From the NCBI RefSeq assembly GCF_019880205.1, contig NZ_CP082292.1:3534001-3598000 (forward strand): a DNA stretch of 64,000 nt, given 5' to 3'. Each line of letters begins with the position of its first letter. Position 1 is the first letter of the stretch. The translations under genes and the position numbers were made by a program. Under the pieces are notes generated by a model, which was not told the DNA's origin, made no database searches, and worked only from the letters and a program-made list of their open reading frames with translations. The DNA is from Pantoea alfalfae. Lineage in GTDB: Bacteria > Pseudomonadota > Gammaproteobacteria > Enterobacterales > Enterobacteriaceae. Shown piece by piece: positions 10,489 through 19,635 of the stretch.

Positions 10489-10941
10489 TTAAAAGTGGGG
10501 GACCAGGTTCGCTTTCTGAATATTACTCAGCGCGAACACTTCATCGCTACCCTCAACGTGCACCGTGATCATCTCGCCATCAACTGACTTGATGGTTCCC
10601 TGCCATTTACGGCGGTTCTGAACGGCCATACGCAACACCAGACTCACTTCTTCACCCATAAAACGGGTGTAGTGTTCTGCGGTGAACAGAGGACGATCGA
10701 GTCCCGGTGAAGAGACTTCAAGGTTGTAAGGTACAGTAATCGGATCTTCAACATCCATTACCGCACTTACCTGGTGGCTGACATCGGCGCAATCATCGAC
10801 ATTGATGCCATCTTCACTATCAATATAGATGCGCAGGATAGATGTGCGACTACGAACGAATTCAATTCCAACCAGTTCGTAACCCAGCGCTTCTACGGGA
10901 GCCGATACCAACTCTGTCAATTTTTGCTCTAATGTGGACAA
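10489..10941 (-). CDS. rimP: Ribosome maturation factor RimP, TTG start
   Basis: RimP is needed for 30S maturation. The TTG at 10941 gives [24 protein letters not shown] after the initiator and a 150-residue product, matching the E. coli length. GTG at 10947 and TTG at 10953 are alternatives, but the purine-rich stretch GGGGGTGGGC immediately upstream fits the 10941 start as ribosome-binding site. The conserved segments [18 protein letters not shown] and [14 protein letters not shown] are present, and the C-terminal half has the SH3-like fold signature [15 protein letters not shown]. It is the first protein gene after the metY tRNA in the nusA-infB operon. Confidence 0.93.
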   Translation of the reverse strand: MSTLEQKLTELVSAPVEALGYELVGIEFVRSRTSILRIYIDSEDGINVDDCADVSHQVSAVMDVEDPITVPYNLEVSSPGLDRPLFTAEHYTRFMGEEVSLVLRMAVQNRRKWQGTIKSVDGEMITVHVEGSDEVFALSNIQKANLVPHF

Positions 10942-11000
10942 GCCCACCCCCAAGACATAAAAAAAGGGCCTATAGCCCAGTATTACGATTCGCTAATAAC

Positions 11001-11027
11001 AAAAAACCCCGAATATTCGGGGCTTTT
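11001..11027 (-). terminator. Leaky terminator between metY and rimP
   Basis: On the minus strand a CCCCGAATATTCGGGG hairpin is followed by TTTTTTG. It separates the initiator tRNA from rimP. A second, weaker hairpin with seven U residues lies at 10960-10979, just before the rimP ribosome-binding site. E. coli has terminators at this place that pass part of the transcription into rimP-nusA-infB. Confidence 0.7.
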
Positions 11028-11152
11028 AGTCACTGGACCCTGTATGCCGCAACGCGGCCCGGACTCCATCCAAAGAATTTTCTTTCAAAAAATAGCCGTG
11101 AATGCGTCCGTCGATGCATACAGTATATTTGAAAAAGAACTCAAAGGGAAAG

Positions 11153-11229
<77 letters not shown>

Positions 11230-11245
11230 TCCGAAAACGTGGCGA

Positions 11246-11274
11246 ATAATACGCCAGACCTGCATAAAATGCAA
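11246..11274 (-). promoter_or_regulatory. metY promoter
   Basis: On the minus strand TTGCAT (11274-11269) and TATTAT (11251-11246) are 17 bases apart. The expected transcript start lies about 10 bases before the mature tRNA 5' end. It lies between leuU and metY, so the rimP-nusA-infB operon need not depend on secG-leuU transcription. Confidence 0.7.
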
Positions 11275-11288
11275 GTGATACTACGATT

Positions 11289-11375
11289 TGGTACCGAGGA
11301 CGGGACTTGAACCCGTAAGCCCAATCGGGCACTACCACCTCAAGGTAGCGTGTCTACCAATTCCACCACCACGGC
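11289..11375 (-). tRNA. leuU: tRNA-Leu (anticodon GAG)
   Basis: The 87-base type II tRNA begins GCCGTGGTGGTGGAATTGG and encodes its CCA end. The anticodon GAG is at 11341-11339. The long variable arm (TGCCCGATTGGGCT) is typical of leucine tRNAs. It follows secG by about 37 bases, the conserved secG-leuU arrangement, and is probably processed from the secG transcript. Confidence 0.96.
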
Positions 11376-11412
11376 ACTGCACTGACCACAACGATTCGTT
11401 GTGCTGACGATC

Positions 11413-11751
11413 TTACTTAGGAATATCGCTGCCCGGTGTAACCGGTTGAGCTGGCTTTTCAGTCTGTTGAGAAGACTGCGCCGGCGCAGAAAGATTTTCC
11501 CACTCACTTCCTTTCGAGGCTTTATTGCTGTTCAGATTACCCAGAACCAGGCTGATGATGAAGAACAGTGCCGCTAGGATGCCAGTAGTACGGGTCATGA
11601 AATTACCTGAACCCGAAGAACCAAACACCGTACCGGATGCGCCTGCACCGAATGAGGCTCCCATATCAGCGCCTTTGCCTTGCTGCAGCATGATCATACC
11701 CACGAGGGCGATAGCTACAATAAGGAAAACAACTAAAAGAGCTTCGTACAT
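11413..11751 (-). CDS. secG: Preprotein translocase subunit SecG
   Basis: SecG is the small accessory subunit of the SecYEG channel and assists SecA-driven export. The protein has two membrane segments (residues about 2-20 and 53-72), joined by the conserved loop LQQGKGADMGASFGAGASGT, and a polar tail rich in Gln, Pro and Ser. I chose the ATG at 11751 (MYEALLVVFL, 112 residues), as in E. coli; a TTG two codons upstream is also open. It lies between glmM and leuU, the standard order. Confidence 0.95.
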   Translation of the reverse strand: MYEALLVVFLIVAIALVGMIMLQQGKGADMGASFGAGASGTVFGSSGSGNFMTRTTGILAALFFIISLVLGNLNSNKASKGSEWENLSAPAQSSQQTEKPAQPVTPGSDIPK

Positions 11752-11968
11752 ATTCAACCTGTTCCTTGCACGATAATCGTACAGTTAAAGCTTCAACCAG
11801 TATTGATGGGGCGTCTCGTCATCACCCATCAGAAGCGGGTGTGAATACTAACCAAAGGCGCATATCTCTGCAAGTGCAATTTCTCTTACGCAAACTGATT
11901 GCAGAAAAAAGCGCCATCCCGGTGATTTTACAGGCGGTTCAGCATTCTGAGCACCGCCTTTAAGAGGT

Positions 11969-13303
11969 TTAAACCGCTTTGACCTGATCGGCAATACGAT
12001 TAGCCAGTTCGGTGACCTGCGCCTCATTTTCGCCTTCGACCATCACACGAATTAGCGGCTCAGTGCCTGACTTACGCAACAGAACGCGTCCGCGACCCGC
12101 CAGCGCTTTTTCAACATCAGCGGTGACCGTTTTCACGGCGTCGTTTTGCAGCGGGTCATGCTCGCCCGCGAAGCGTACGTTGACCAGAACCTGCGGCAGC
12201 ATCTTCATACCACTGCAGAGATCGTGCAGGCTCATGTGGTTACGCACCATCGCAGTGAGCACTTGCAAACTTGCAACGATACCGTCGCCAGTGGTGGTTT
12301 TATCCAGCAGGATCACATGACCGGAATTCTCCGCGCCGAGACGCCAGCCCTTCTCCTGCATCTTCTCCAGCACATAACGGTCACCGACTTTGGCACGGGT
12401 GAACGGAATGCCGAGCTGTTTCAGCGCTAATTCCAGGCCCATGTTGCTCATCAGCGTACCCACTACACCGCCGCGTAACTGTCCCTGACGCAGCGCTTCA
12501 CGTGCAATGATGTAGAGGATCTGGTCGCCATCTACTTTGTCGCCCAGATGGTCAATCATCATGATGCGGTCGCCATCGCCGTCGTAAGCCAGACCAATAT
12601 CGGCCTTCTCCGCCAGTACGCGCTGCTGCAGCAGTTTAAGATCGGTGGCACCGCACTCTTTGTTGATGTTCATGCCGTCTGGCTGGACACCGATTGCGAT
12701 GACGGTTGCGCCCAGCTCGCGCAGGACATTCGGCGCAATGTGGTAAGTCGCACCATTGGCACAGTCGACCACAATTTTCAGGCCATTCAGATTGAGTTCA
12801 CTGGGGAAAGTCCCCTTACAGAACTCAATGTAACGCCCCGCTGCATCAACAATGCGGCTGGCGCGGCCTAACTGGGCTGATTCAACACAGGTAATCGGCT
12901 TTTCCATCTCCAGCTCAATCGCTTCTTCCACGTCATCAGGCAGTTTGGTGCCTTCGGATGAGAAGAATTTAATGCCGTTATCGTCAAACGGATTGTGCGA
13001 CGCTGAAATAACGATGCCCGCCTCTGCGCGGAAGGTACGGGTCAGATAGGCGATGGCGGGAGTCGGCATCGGACCGGTAAACGCAGCGGTCAGGCCCGCG
13101 GCGGCGAGGCCTGCTTCCAGCGCAGACTCCAGCATATAGCCCGAGATACGGGTATCTTTGCCGATAATGATCTTTTTCGAACCGTGACGCGCCAGTACTT
13201 TACCCGCGGCCCAGCCCAGCTTCAGGACGAAATCAGGCGTGATAGGTGTTTCACCGACTTTGCCGCGAATGCCATCTGTACCGAAATATTTACGATTACT
13301 CAT
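11969..13303 (-). CDS. glmM: Phosphoglucosamine mutase GlmM
   Basis: GlmM converts glucosamine-6-phosphate to glucosamine-1-phosphate on the path to UDP-GlcNAc. The active serine is Ser102 in the loop ISASHNPF, and the Mg-binding loop DGDGDR follows near residue 241. The C-terminal phosphate-binding loop [15 protein letters not shown] is present. The length of 444 is one short of E. coli. Its ATG overlaps the folP stop by four bases (ATGA), so the two genes are translationally coupled. RapZ, which controls GlmS synthesis in the same pathway, is also in this window at 53.6 kb. Confidence 0.97.
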   Translation of the reverse strand: MSNRKYFGTDGIRGKVGETPITPDFVLKLGWAAGKVLARHGSKKIIIGKDTRISGYMLESALEAGLAAAGLTAAFTGPMPTPAIAYLTRTFRAEAGIVISASHNPFDDNGIKFFSSEGTKLPDDVEEAIELEMEKPITCVESAQLGRASRIVDAAGRYIEFCKGTFPSELNLNGLKIVVDCANGATYHIAPNVLRELGATVIAIGVQPDGMNINKECGATDLKLLQQRVLAEKADIGLAYDGDGDRIMMIDHLGDKVDGDQILYIIAREALRQGQLRGGVVGTLMSNMGLELALKQLGIPFTRAKVGDRYVLEKMQEKGWRLGAENSGHVILLDKTTTGDGIVASLQVLTAMVRNHMSLHDLCSGMKMLPQVLVNVRFAGEHDPLQNDAVKTVTADVEKALAGRGRVLLRKSGTEPLIRVMVEGENEAQVTELANRIADQVKAV

Positions 13304-14139
13304 GATGCTCCTTTTGCTCTTCGGGTCGCTTCGACCACGCGCATCGCTTCGGCCGTCTCTTTTACATCATGCGCGCGAATAATCTGCGCGCCCTGCATGG
13401 CAGCAATCACCGCGCAGCTCAGGCTGCCGGTTAAACGCTGTGACGGGCCAACATTTAACAACTGGCCAATCATCGATTTACGCGACATCCCCACCAGCAG
13501 CGGCAGACCAAAGTGGTGAAAATCGCTGAGATGAGCCAGCAGTTCATAATTGTGGCTGAGATTTTTACCGAAACCGAAGCCCGGGTCGAGTATCAGCTGC
13601 TCTTTTTTAATTCCCGCCGCTTCGCAGCGCGCAATCTGCTGAGCGAAGTAAGTGTCCACTTCGCTTAAGATGTTTTCGTAAACCGGTGCCTGCTGCATGG
13701 TGCGCGGTTCGCCCTGCATATGCATTAAACAGACAGGAAGTCCGGTAGCCGCTGCGGCTTCCAGCGCACCCGGCTCAGAGAGTGAGCGGACATCGTTAAT
13801 GATGTGAGCACCCACTCGTGCGGCTTCCCTGATTACGTCGGCTTTAGAGGTGTCTACTGAAATCCACACTTCGAAACGCTGGGCAATGGCATCGATTACC
13901 GGAATGACCCGCTCCAGCTCCTCCTCCACACTCACTTCATCTGCGCCAGGACGGGTTGATTCACCGCCGACATCGATAATGGTTGCGCCTGCGTTGACCA
14001 TCTCATTGGTATGCGTCAGCGCATCGACCAGCGCGTTATGTTTACCACCATCTGAAAAAGAGTCCGGCGTGACATTCAGAATGCCCATCACATGAGGAAA
14101 AGATAAATCGAGATGGGAATCACGGGCAAACAACTTCAT
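13300..14139 (-). CDS. folP: Dihydropteroate synthase
   Basis: FolP joins p-aminobenzoate to dihydropterin pyrophosphate in folate synthesis and is the sulfonamide target. The start at 14139 ([19 protein letters not shown] upstream) gives 279 residues, near the E. coli 282. The TIM-barrel motifs are clear: [11 protein letters not shown] (22-32), [22 protein letters not shown] and [10 protein letters not shown]. The usual enterobacterial C-terminal tail is slightly shortened, since the frame ends RAKGAS at the ATGA overlap with glmM. It follows ftsH, with a terminator between them. Confidence 0.96.
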   Translation of the reverse strand: MKLFARDSHLDLSFPHVMGILNVTPDSFSDGGKHNALVDALTHTNEMVNAGATIIDVGGESTRPGADEVSVEEELERVIPVIDAIAQRFEVWISVDTSKADVIREAARVGAHIINDVRSLSEPGALEAAAATGLPVCLMHMQGEPRTMQQAPVYENILSEVDTYFAQQIARCEAAGIKKEQLILDPGFGFGKNLSHNYELLAHLSDFHHFGLPLLVGMSRKSMIGQLLNVGPSQRLTGSLSCAVIAAMQGAQIIRAHDVKETAEAMRVVEATRRAKGAS

Positions 14140-14173
14140 GGTGAAAACTCCTTGCTGATCAATATCTGGATGT

Positions 14174-14200
14174 AAAAAACCCCGGACCAGCCGGGGTTTT
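14174..14200 (-). terminator. ftsH terminator
   Basis: In the minus direction the stem CCCCGG-CTGGT-CCGGGG is followed by TTTTTTAC. It lies 19 bases past the ftsH stop and before the folP ribosome-binding site. The opposite strand also ends in TTTT, but no gene needs it there. Confidence 0.8.
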
Positions 14201-14218
14201 GTCTGACAATGATGCGTC

Positions 14219-16144
14219 TTATTTGTTGTACTGCTCTGACATGGTATTGCCTGGGTTCGGCGTACGCGGTTCATCAACCGGACGTGGCGCTTTTGGCGTA
14301 CCGTTGCTGTCTGAGTTGCTGCCTGGATCTTCCCAGCCCGCAGGCGGACGCACTTCGCGGCGTGCCATCAGGTCGTCGATCTGCGGTGCATCAATGGTTT
14401 CATACTTCATCAGCGCGTCTTTCATGGCGTGAAGAATGTCCATGTTCTCACCCAGAATGCGGCGGGCACGCTGGTAGTTGCTGTCGATCAGGTGTTTAAC
14501 TTCCTGGTCAATGATGCGGGCTGTTTCATCAGACATATGTTTCGCTTTCGCGACAGAACGTCCAAGGAATACTTCACCCTCTTCTTCTGCATACAGCAAC
14601 GGACCCAGTTTTTCAGAGAAGCCCCACTGCGTCACCATGTTACGTGCCAGATTAGTCGCGACTTTAATGTCGTTGGACGCACCGGTAGAAACATGTTCCA
14701 CACCGTAGATGATCTCTTCTGCCAGACGACCACCGTACAGCGTTGAGATCTGGCTTTCCAGTTTCTGACGGCTGGCGCTAATCGCGTCGCCTTCAGGCAG
14801 GAAGAAGGTCACACCCAGCGCACGGCCGCGCGGGATAATCGTAACTTTATGCACCGGATCATGCTCTGGCACCAGGCGGCCAATAATGGCGTGGCCCGCT
14901 TCGTGGTAAGCCGTTGACTCTTTCTGCGCTTCCGTCATCACCATGGAGCGACGTTCCGCACCCATCATAATTTTGTCTTTCGCTTTCTCGAACTCAACCA
15001 TCGACACCACGCGCTTGTTTGAACGAGCGGCGAACAGCGCAGCTTCGTTCACCAGGTTGGCCAGATCGGCACCTGAGAAGCCTGGCGTACCACGTGCAAT
15101 GATTGCGGCATCAATGTCGGTTGCCAGTGGCACACGACGCATATGCACTTTCAGGATCTGCTCACGACCACGTACGTCTGGCAGACCGACCACAACCTGA
15201 CGGTCAAAGCGGCCTGGACGCAGCAGCGCAGGGTCCAGTACGTCAGGACGGTTAGTCGCGGCGATAACGATAATACCTTCGTTACCTTCGAAACCATCCA
15301 TCTCAACCAGCATCTGGTTCAGCGTCTGCTCACGTTCATCATGACCACCGCCTAAACCGGCACCACGCTGACGACCCACAGCATCGATCTCATCGATAAA
15401 GATGATGCACGGAGCGGCTTTCTTGGCCTGTTCGAACATGTCGCGCACACGGGATGCACCGACACCGACAAACATTTCCACAAAGTCAGAACCGGAGATA
15501 GTGAAGAAAGGCACCTTGGCTTCACCGGCAATCGCTTTTGCCAGCAGGGTTTTACCGGTACCCGGCGGGCCCACCATCAGAACGCCTTTTGGAATTTTAC
15601 CGCCCAGCTTCTGGAAACGGCTCGGCTCGCGCAGATATTCCACCAGCTCAGCCACCTCGTCTTTCGCTTCGTCACAACCTGCTACATCGGCGAAAGTGGT
15701 TTTAATCTGGTCCTCCGTCAACATGCGGGCTTTGCTTTTGCCGAAGGACATCGCGCCCTTACCGCCGCCGCCCTGCATCTGACGCATAAAGAAGATCCAC
15801 ACACCGATCAGCAGCAGCATCGGGAACCACGAAATGAAGATGGAAGCCAGCAGGCTTGGCTCTTCCGGCGGTTCGCCAACCACTTTGACGTTTTTGGTCA
15901 AGAGGTTATCAAGCAACTTGGGATCGTTGACAGGAATGTAGGTCGTGTATTTATTGCTGTCTTTTTTAATGACGTTAATTTCACGCCCGTTAATACGTGC
16001 CTCGCGGACCTGATCCTGGTTCACTTCCGACAGGAAGGTTGAATAATCAACCCGACGGCCATTTGACTCGCTGGGCCCAAAGCTCTGGAATACTGACATC
16101 AGCACGACCGCGATGACTAACCAGAGAATCAGGTTTTTCGCCAT
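14219..16144 (-). CDS. ftsH: ATP-dependent zinc metalloprotease FtsH
   Basis: FtsH is the essential inner-membrane AAA+ protease that degrades LpxC, sigma-32 and misassembled membrane proteins. The protein has a transmembrane segment at residues about 3-22, a periplasmic domain, a second segment near 100-120, Walker A GPPGTGKT at 192-199, [11 protein letters not shown] (Walker B), a second region of homology and the zinc site HEAGH near 414-418. The ATG at 16144 gives [10 protein letters not shown] and 641 residues; a TTG three codons upstream is an alternative start. Its C-terminus is disordered. LpxC turnover by FtsH connects this gene with the LPS export genes later in the window. Confidence 0.97.
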   Translation of the reverse strand: MAKNLILWLVIAVVLMSVFQSFGPSESNGRRVDYSTFLSEVNQDQVREARINGREINVIKKDSNKYTTYIPVNDPKLLDNLLTKNVKVVGEPPEEPSLLASIFISWFPMLLLIGVWIFFMRQMQGGGGKGAMSFGKSKARMLTEDQIKTTFADVAGCDEAKDEVAELVEYLREPSRFQKLGGKIPKGVLMVGPPGTGKTLLAKAIAGEAKVPFFTISGSDFVEMFVGVGASRVRDMFEQAKKAAPCIIFIDEIDAVGRQRGAGLGGGHDEREQTLNQMLVEMDGFEGNEGIIVIAATNRPDVLDPALLRPGRFDRQVVVGLPDVRGREQILKVHMRRVPLATDIDAAIIARGTPGFSGADLANLVNEAALFAARSNKRVVSMVEFEKAKDKIMMGAERRSMVMTEAQKESTAYHEAGHAIIGRLVPEHDPVHKVTIIPRGRALGVTFFLPEGDAISASRQKLESQISTLYGGRLAEEIIYGVEHVSTGASNDIKVATNLARNMVTQWGFSEKLGPLLYAEEEGEVFLGRSVAKAKHMSDETARIIDQEVKHLIDSNYQRARRILGENMDILHAMKDALMKYETIDAPQIDDLMARREVRPPAGWEDPGSNSDSNGTPKAPRPVDEPRTPNPGNTMSEQYNK

Positions 16145-16257
16145 GTCACTCAAGGGATTAACCTCATATTACATCGGTGTTAACAGATAGCGTAGGGTAC
16201 TATAGATCCTGCATACATGGAATCGCAGCAAAGCTGCGGACGTCTCCAGCAATTTGG

Positions 16258-16887
16258 TTATAGTTTGCGCCCAGTCGCCACAATGTACACTTCACGTGAA
16301 CGTGAACGTGAAGCGTCCGGCTTACGAATTTTTACTTTCGTAAACAGGGAGCGAATTTCCCGCAGGTATTCATCGAAGCCATCTCCCTGAAACACTTTCA
16401 CTACAAAACTGCCGCCAGGTGCCAGGATATCCCGACACATCTCCAGCGCCAGTTCTACTAAATACATCGACCGGGGAATATCTACGGCAGGTGTACCACT
16501 CATATTCGGCGCCATATCGGACATGACAACCTGGACTTTCTGATCGCCAACGCGCTCAAGCAGCGCATTGATCACTGATTCTTCACGAAAATCGCCCTGA
16601 AGGAAATCGACACCGACTATCGGATCCATTGGCAGGATATCACAGGCAATGATGCGCCCTTTATTCCCGATTTGCTGAACCACATATTGCGACCAGCCAC
16701 CAGGTGCAGCACCCAGATCTACCACGGTCATGCCGGGTTTGAAAAGCTTGTCACCCTGTTGTATTTCATCAAGTTTAAACCAGGCGCGCGAACGCAACCC
16801 TTTTTTCTGCGCCTGAAGCACATATTTATCGCTAAAGTGTTCCTGAAGCCAGCGGCTGGAGCTGGCCGAACGCTTTTTACCCGTCAT
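16258..16887 (-). CDS. rlmE: 23S rRNA 2'-O-ribose U2552 methyltransferase RlmE (FtsJ)
   Basis: RlmE methylates U2552 in the A-loop of 23S rRNA, a late step of 50S assembly. The start at 16887 ([18 protein letters not shown]) gives 209 residues, as in E. coli; an upstream start would add 14 non-conserved residues. The Rossmann fold shows the SAM motif DLGAAPGGW near 60-68, the catalytic aspartate in SDMAPNMSG and the catalytic lysine in FVVKVFQG. It lies about 110 bases upstream of ftsH, and the two are probably cotranscribed. yhbY diverges from it. Confidence 0.97.
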   Translation of the reverse strand: MTGKKRSASSSRWLQEHFSDKYVLQAQKKGLRSRAWFKLDEIQQGDKLFKPGMTVVDLGAAPGGWSQYVVQQIGNKGRIIACDILPMDPIVGVDFLQGDFREESVINALLERVGDQKVQVVMSDMAPNMSGTPAVDIPRSMYLVELALEMCRDILAPGGSFVVKVFQGDGFDEYLREIRSLFTKVKIRKPDASRSRSREVYIVATGRKL

Positions 16888-17014
16888 AATAATTCCAGTT
16901 AAATCGTCATCGTAGCGATAAACCTGCACGCAATGGGTTGCGTCGATTTGGTGATATACCCGAGATGGCGGTAGAATGAACCGTTTTCAATCCCTGAGTA
17001 AGTAAAAAACTACG

Positions 17015-17308
17015 ATGAATCTAAGTACCAAACAAAAACAGCACCTCAAGGGCCTCGCCCATCCGCTCAAGCCAGTTGTTATGCTGGGTGGCAATGGCCT
17101 GACTGAAGGCGTGCTGGCCGAAATCGAGCAGGCTCTGTCGCATCACGAACTGATTAAGGTAAAAATCGCCTCTGAAGATCGTGAAACGAAACAGCTGATC
17201 GTCGAGGCTATCGTGCGTGAGACCGGTGCCAGCAACGTACAGGTGATCGGCAAAACGCTGGTGCTGTATCGCCCCTCTAAAGAGAGCAAAATTTCTCTGC
17301 CACGCTAA
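17015..17308 (+). CDS. yhbY: CRM-domain RNA-binding protein YhbY
   Basis: This 97-residue protein has the same length as E. coli YhbY and consists of one CRS1-YhbY (CRM) domain. The GxxG-like loop GGNGLT at residues about 27-32 is the nucleic-acid-binding turn of the family. The E. coli protein associates with pre-50S particles, which suits its place next to rlmE. It is transcribed away from rlmE and ends in a shared terminator with greA. Confidence 0.95.
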   Translation: MNLSTKQKQHLKGLAHPLKPVVMLGGNGLTEGVLAEIEQALSHHELIKVKIASEDRETKQLIVEAIVRETGASNVQVIGKTLVLYRPSKESKISLPR

Positions 17309-17343
17309 GTGGGCAAAGAAAGTGACATGCTCTTACCTCAGAT

Positions 17344-17367
17344 AAAAGGCCGCAATGCGGCCTTTTT
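17344..17367 (+). terminator. Bidirectional terminator between yhbY and greA
   Basis: AAAAGGCCGCAATGCGGCCTTTTT forms a stem (GGCCGC with GCGGCC) flanked by A and T runs. It can therefore stop transcription from yhbY on the plus strand and greA on the minus strand. Only the 24-base extent given here is claimed; the sequence written is split as AAAAGGCCGCAA and TGCGGCCTTTTT. Confidence 0.85.
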
Positions 17368-17414
17368 CCTTTCTTTACATTGTGCTTCAGCGCTTTTCAA
17401 AGCGTAGCAACATC

Positions 17415-17891
17415 TTAAAGGTATTCCACCTTCAGAATCTCATATTCAACGTCGCCGCCCGGGGTTTTTACGATAGCCACATCATCGGCCTCTTTACCCA
17501 CCAGACCACGCGCCATTGGCGAATTGACTGAAATCAGATTTTGCTTAAAGTCTGCTTCGTCATCGCCCACGATGCGATACGTGGCTTCTTCGTCGGTCTC
17601 GACGTTCAGCACGGTCACCGTTGCGCCGAAGATCACGCGGCCGGTTTTGGGCATCTGCGTAACATCGATAACCTGCGCATTGGAGAGTTTGGCTTCAATC
17701 TCCTGAATACGGCCTTCACAAAAGCCCTGCTCTTCACGCGCAGCGTGATATTCCGCGTTCTCTTTTAAATCGCCATGCTCGCGTGCGTCAGCGATAGAGG
17801 CGATAATGCGCGGGCGCTTCACGGTTTTCAGCTCGTTCAGCTCTTCGCGCAATCTTTCAGCGCCTCTTAACGTCATCGGAATCTGATTCAT
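17415..17891 (-). CDS. greA: Transcription elongation factor GreA
   Basis: GreA rescues backtracked RNA polymerase by stimulating cleavage of the nascent RNA. The N-terminal coiled coil (residues 1-75) carries the acidic tip Asp41 and Glu44 in [13 protein letters not shown], the residues that help to hold the catalytic Mg. The C-terminal FKBP-like domain includes [16 protein letters not shown]. The length of 158 equals E. coli GreA. AGGAG precedes the ATG. A hairpin-rich leader that could give a GraL-like attenuated RNA lies just upstream. Confidence 0.97.
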   Translation of the reverse strand: MNQIPMTLRGAERLREELNELKTVKRPRIIASIADAREHGDLKENAEYHAAREEQGFCEGRIQEIEAKLSNAQVIDVTQMPKTGRVIFGATVTVLNVETDEEATYRIVGDDEADFKQNLISVNSPMARGLVGKEADDVAIVKTPGGDVEYEILKVEYL

Positions 17892-17941
17892 TTAAGCTCC
17901 TCGCCCTCTTTCCTGTTTAACGATGTCATCCTGACCGGTGA

Positions 17942-17967
17942 CCGCAGAAAAAAGCGCTCTGCGGCGC
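17942..17967 (-). promoter_or_regulatory. Possible GraL-like attenuator in the greA leader
   Basis: On the minus strand GCGC-CGCAGA-GCGC is followed by TTTTTTCT, a short terminator-like hairpin about 57 bases before the greA start. An overlapping 7-bp stem (CCGCAGA at 17942-17948 with TCTGCGG at 17958-17964) excludes it. E. coli greA has a leader terminator that releases the GraL small RNAs. Function here is inferred from position and shape only. Confidence 0.35.
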
Positions 17968-18140
17968 ATTAGCCCGTTTTTGCAAATAAAAGAATCCTGA
18001 CCCGGAGATGCTTCCAGGCCAGAAAAGAGTTTTGCAATTTGATACGTATTTTACCCCAGAGTTCCCTGCGGGTCATCGTTTACTTTGCACCGTCCAGCGA
18101 CGTAGTATTGACGCCCTCACCTGCCAGTTACCGCGAGATT

Positions 18141-19574
18141 ATGCGATTTTCACGACTTGTTACCGGATTAAGCTGCGCATTTATGCTGCAGGCACACGCA
18201 GCGCCAGTTGATGAATACATGCAGTACCTGCCAGATGGCGCCAATCTGGCGCTGATGGTTCAGAAAGTGGGTGCATCAACACCGATCATTGATTACCACG
18301 GCAAACAGATGGCCCTGCCCGCCAGTACCATGAAAGTGGTGACGGCGCTGGCGGCATTACTGGAACTGGGTGGCGACTTCCGTTTTCAGACCACGTTTGA
18401 GACCCGGGGTGCCATTATAGATGGCACCCTGAACGGCGACTTAGTCGCACGTTTCGGCGGTGATCCAACTTTAAGCCGTCAGGATCTGCGCAACATGGTC
18501 GCGGCAATAAAGAAGCAGGGCATTAACCATATCAAAGGCAACCTGGTTATCGACACCTCGGTTTTTGCCAGTCACGACATGGCACCGGGCTGGCCGTGGA
18601 ACGATATGACCCAGTGCTTCAGCGCCCCGCCGGGTGCCGCGATTGTGGATAAAAACTGCTTCTCGGTGTCGCTCTACAGTGCCAATACGCCAGGTGAAAA
18701 TGCGTTTGTGCGCATCGCCTCCTATTATCCGGCGCATATGTACAGCCAGGTCCGCACCATCGGCCGTAACAGCGGTGAAGGGCAATATTGCGAACTGGAT
18801 GTGGTTCCAGGTGAGCTGAACCGTTACACCCTGACAGGCTGTATGCGCCAGCGTGCCGAACCGCTGCCGCTGGCCTTTGCGGTGCAGGATGGCGCGGCCT
18901 GGGCAGGTGAAATCCTTAAGGCAGAGCTGCGCTCGTCAGAGATTGACTACAGTGGCCATCTGGTGCGCCAGACGCAGGTCACGGAGCCAGGTACCGTACT
19001 GGCATCGACCCAGTCTGCGCCGCTGCACACGCTGCTGCACACCATGCTGAAGAAGTCAGACAACATGATAGCCGACACGGTCTTCCGCACCATTGGTCAT
19101 CACTACTTCAACGTGCCCGGTACCTTCCGTGCCGGGCAGGATGCTGTCCGCCGTATCCTGAAAGCCAAAGCCAATGTCGATATGGGTAACAGCATTCAGG
19201 TTGATGGTTCCGGTCTGTCGCGCCACGATCTGATTTCGCCGCAAACCATGATGCAGGTGTTGCAGTTCATTGCGAAGAATGACAACACGCTGGATTATAT
19301 TTCGATGTTGCCCCTGGCGGGTTACGACGGCACGCTACAGTATCGTGGCGGGCTGCATGAGGCGGGACTGGATGGCAAGGTCTCGGCGAAAACCGGTTCA
19401 CTGCAGGGCGTCTATAATCTGGCGGGCTTTATTACCACTTCCAGCGGTGCAAGAGTGGCATTTGTTCAGTTCCTTTCCGGTTATGCAGTGCCGCCGGAAG
19501 ATCAACGTACCCGCCGTATTCCACTGGTGCGTTTTGAAAGCCGACTCTACCGCGATATCAATCAGAACAACTGA
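18141..19574 (+). CDS. dacB: D-Ala-D-Ala carboxypeptidase/endopeptidase, penicillin-binding protein 4
   Basis: DacB is a periplasmic class C low-molecular-mass PBP that trims and cleaves peptidoglycan cross-links. I place the start at 18141 (MRFSRLVTGL), giving 477 residues as in E. coli; more upstream starts in the same frame add non-conserved sequence. A signal peptide ends near residue 20 (LQAHA). The active-site motifs are Ser62-x-x-Lys65 (ASTMK), KKSDN (SxN) and AKTGSL (KTG). In E. coli obgE follows dacB in the opposite orientation; here the enterobactin locus starts instead. Confidence 0.96.
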   Translation: MRFSRLVTGLSCAFMLQAHAAPVDEYMQYLPDGANLALMVQKVGASTPIIDYHGKQMALPASTMKVVTALAALLELGGDFRFQTTFETRGAIIDGTLNGDLVARFGGDPTLSRQDLRNMVAAIKKQGINHIKGNLVIDTSVFASHDMAPGWPWNDMTQCFSAPPGAAIVDKNCFSVSLYSANTPGENAFVRIASYYPAHMYSQVRTIGRNSGEGQYCELDVVPGELNRYTLTGCMRQRAEPLPLAFAVQDGAAWAGEILKAELRSSEIDYSGHLVRQTQVTEPGTVLASTQSAPLHTLLHTMLKKSDNMIADTVFRTIGHHYFNVPGTFRAGQDAVRRILKAKANVDMGNSIQVDGSGLSRHDLISPQTMMQVLQFIAKNDNTLDYISMLPLAGYDGTLQYRGGLHEAGLDGKVSAKTGSLQGVYNLAGFITTSSGARVAFVQFLSGYAVPPEDQRTRRIPLVRFESRLYRDINQNN

Positions 19575-19586
19575 TTAAGCAGAAAT

Positions 19587-19622
19587 AAAAACGCAGCAGG
19601 CGATCAACCTGCTGCGTTTTTT
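19587..19622. terminator. Bidirectional terminator between dacB and fepA
   Basis: A 10-bp stem (ACGCAGCAGG with CCTGCTGCGT, 19591-19617) has A-rich sequence on its left and TTTTTT on its right. It serves dacB on the plus strand and, reading the other way, fepA, whose stop is 14 bases away. This is the left boundary of the siderophore block. Confidence 0.85.
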
Positions 19623-19635
19623 ATGGCTGAACCGA

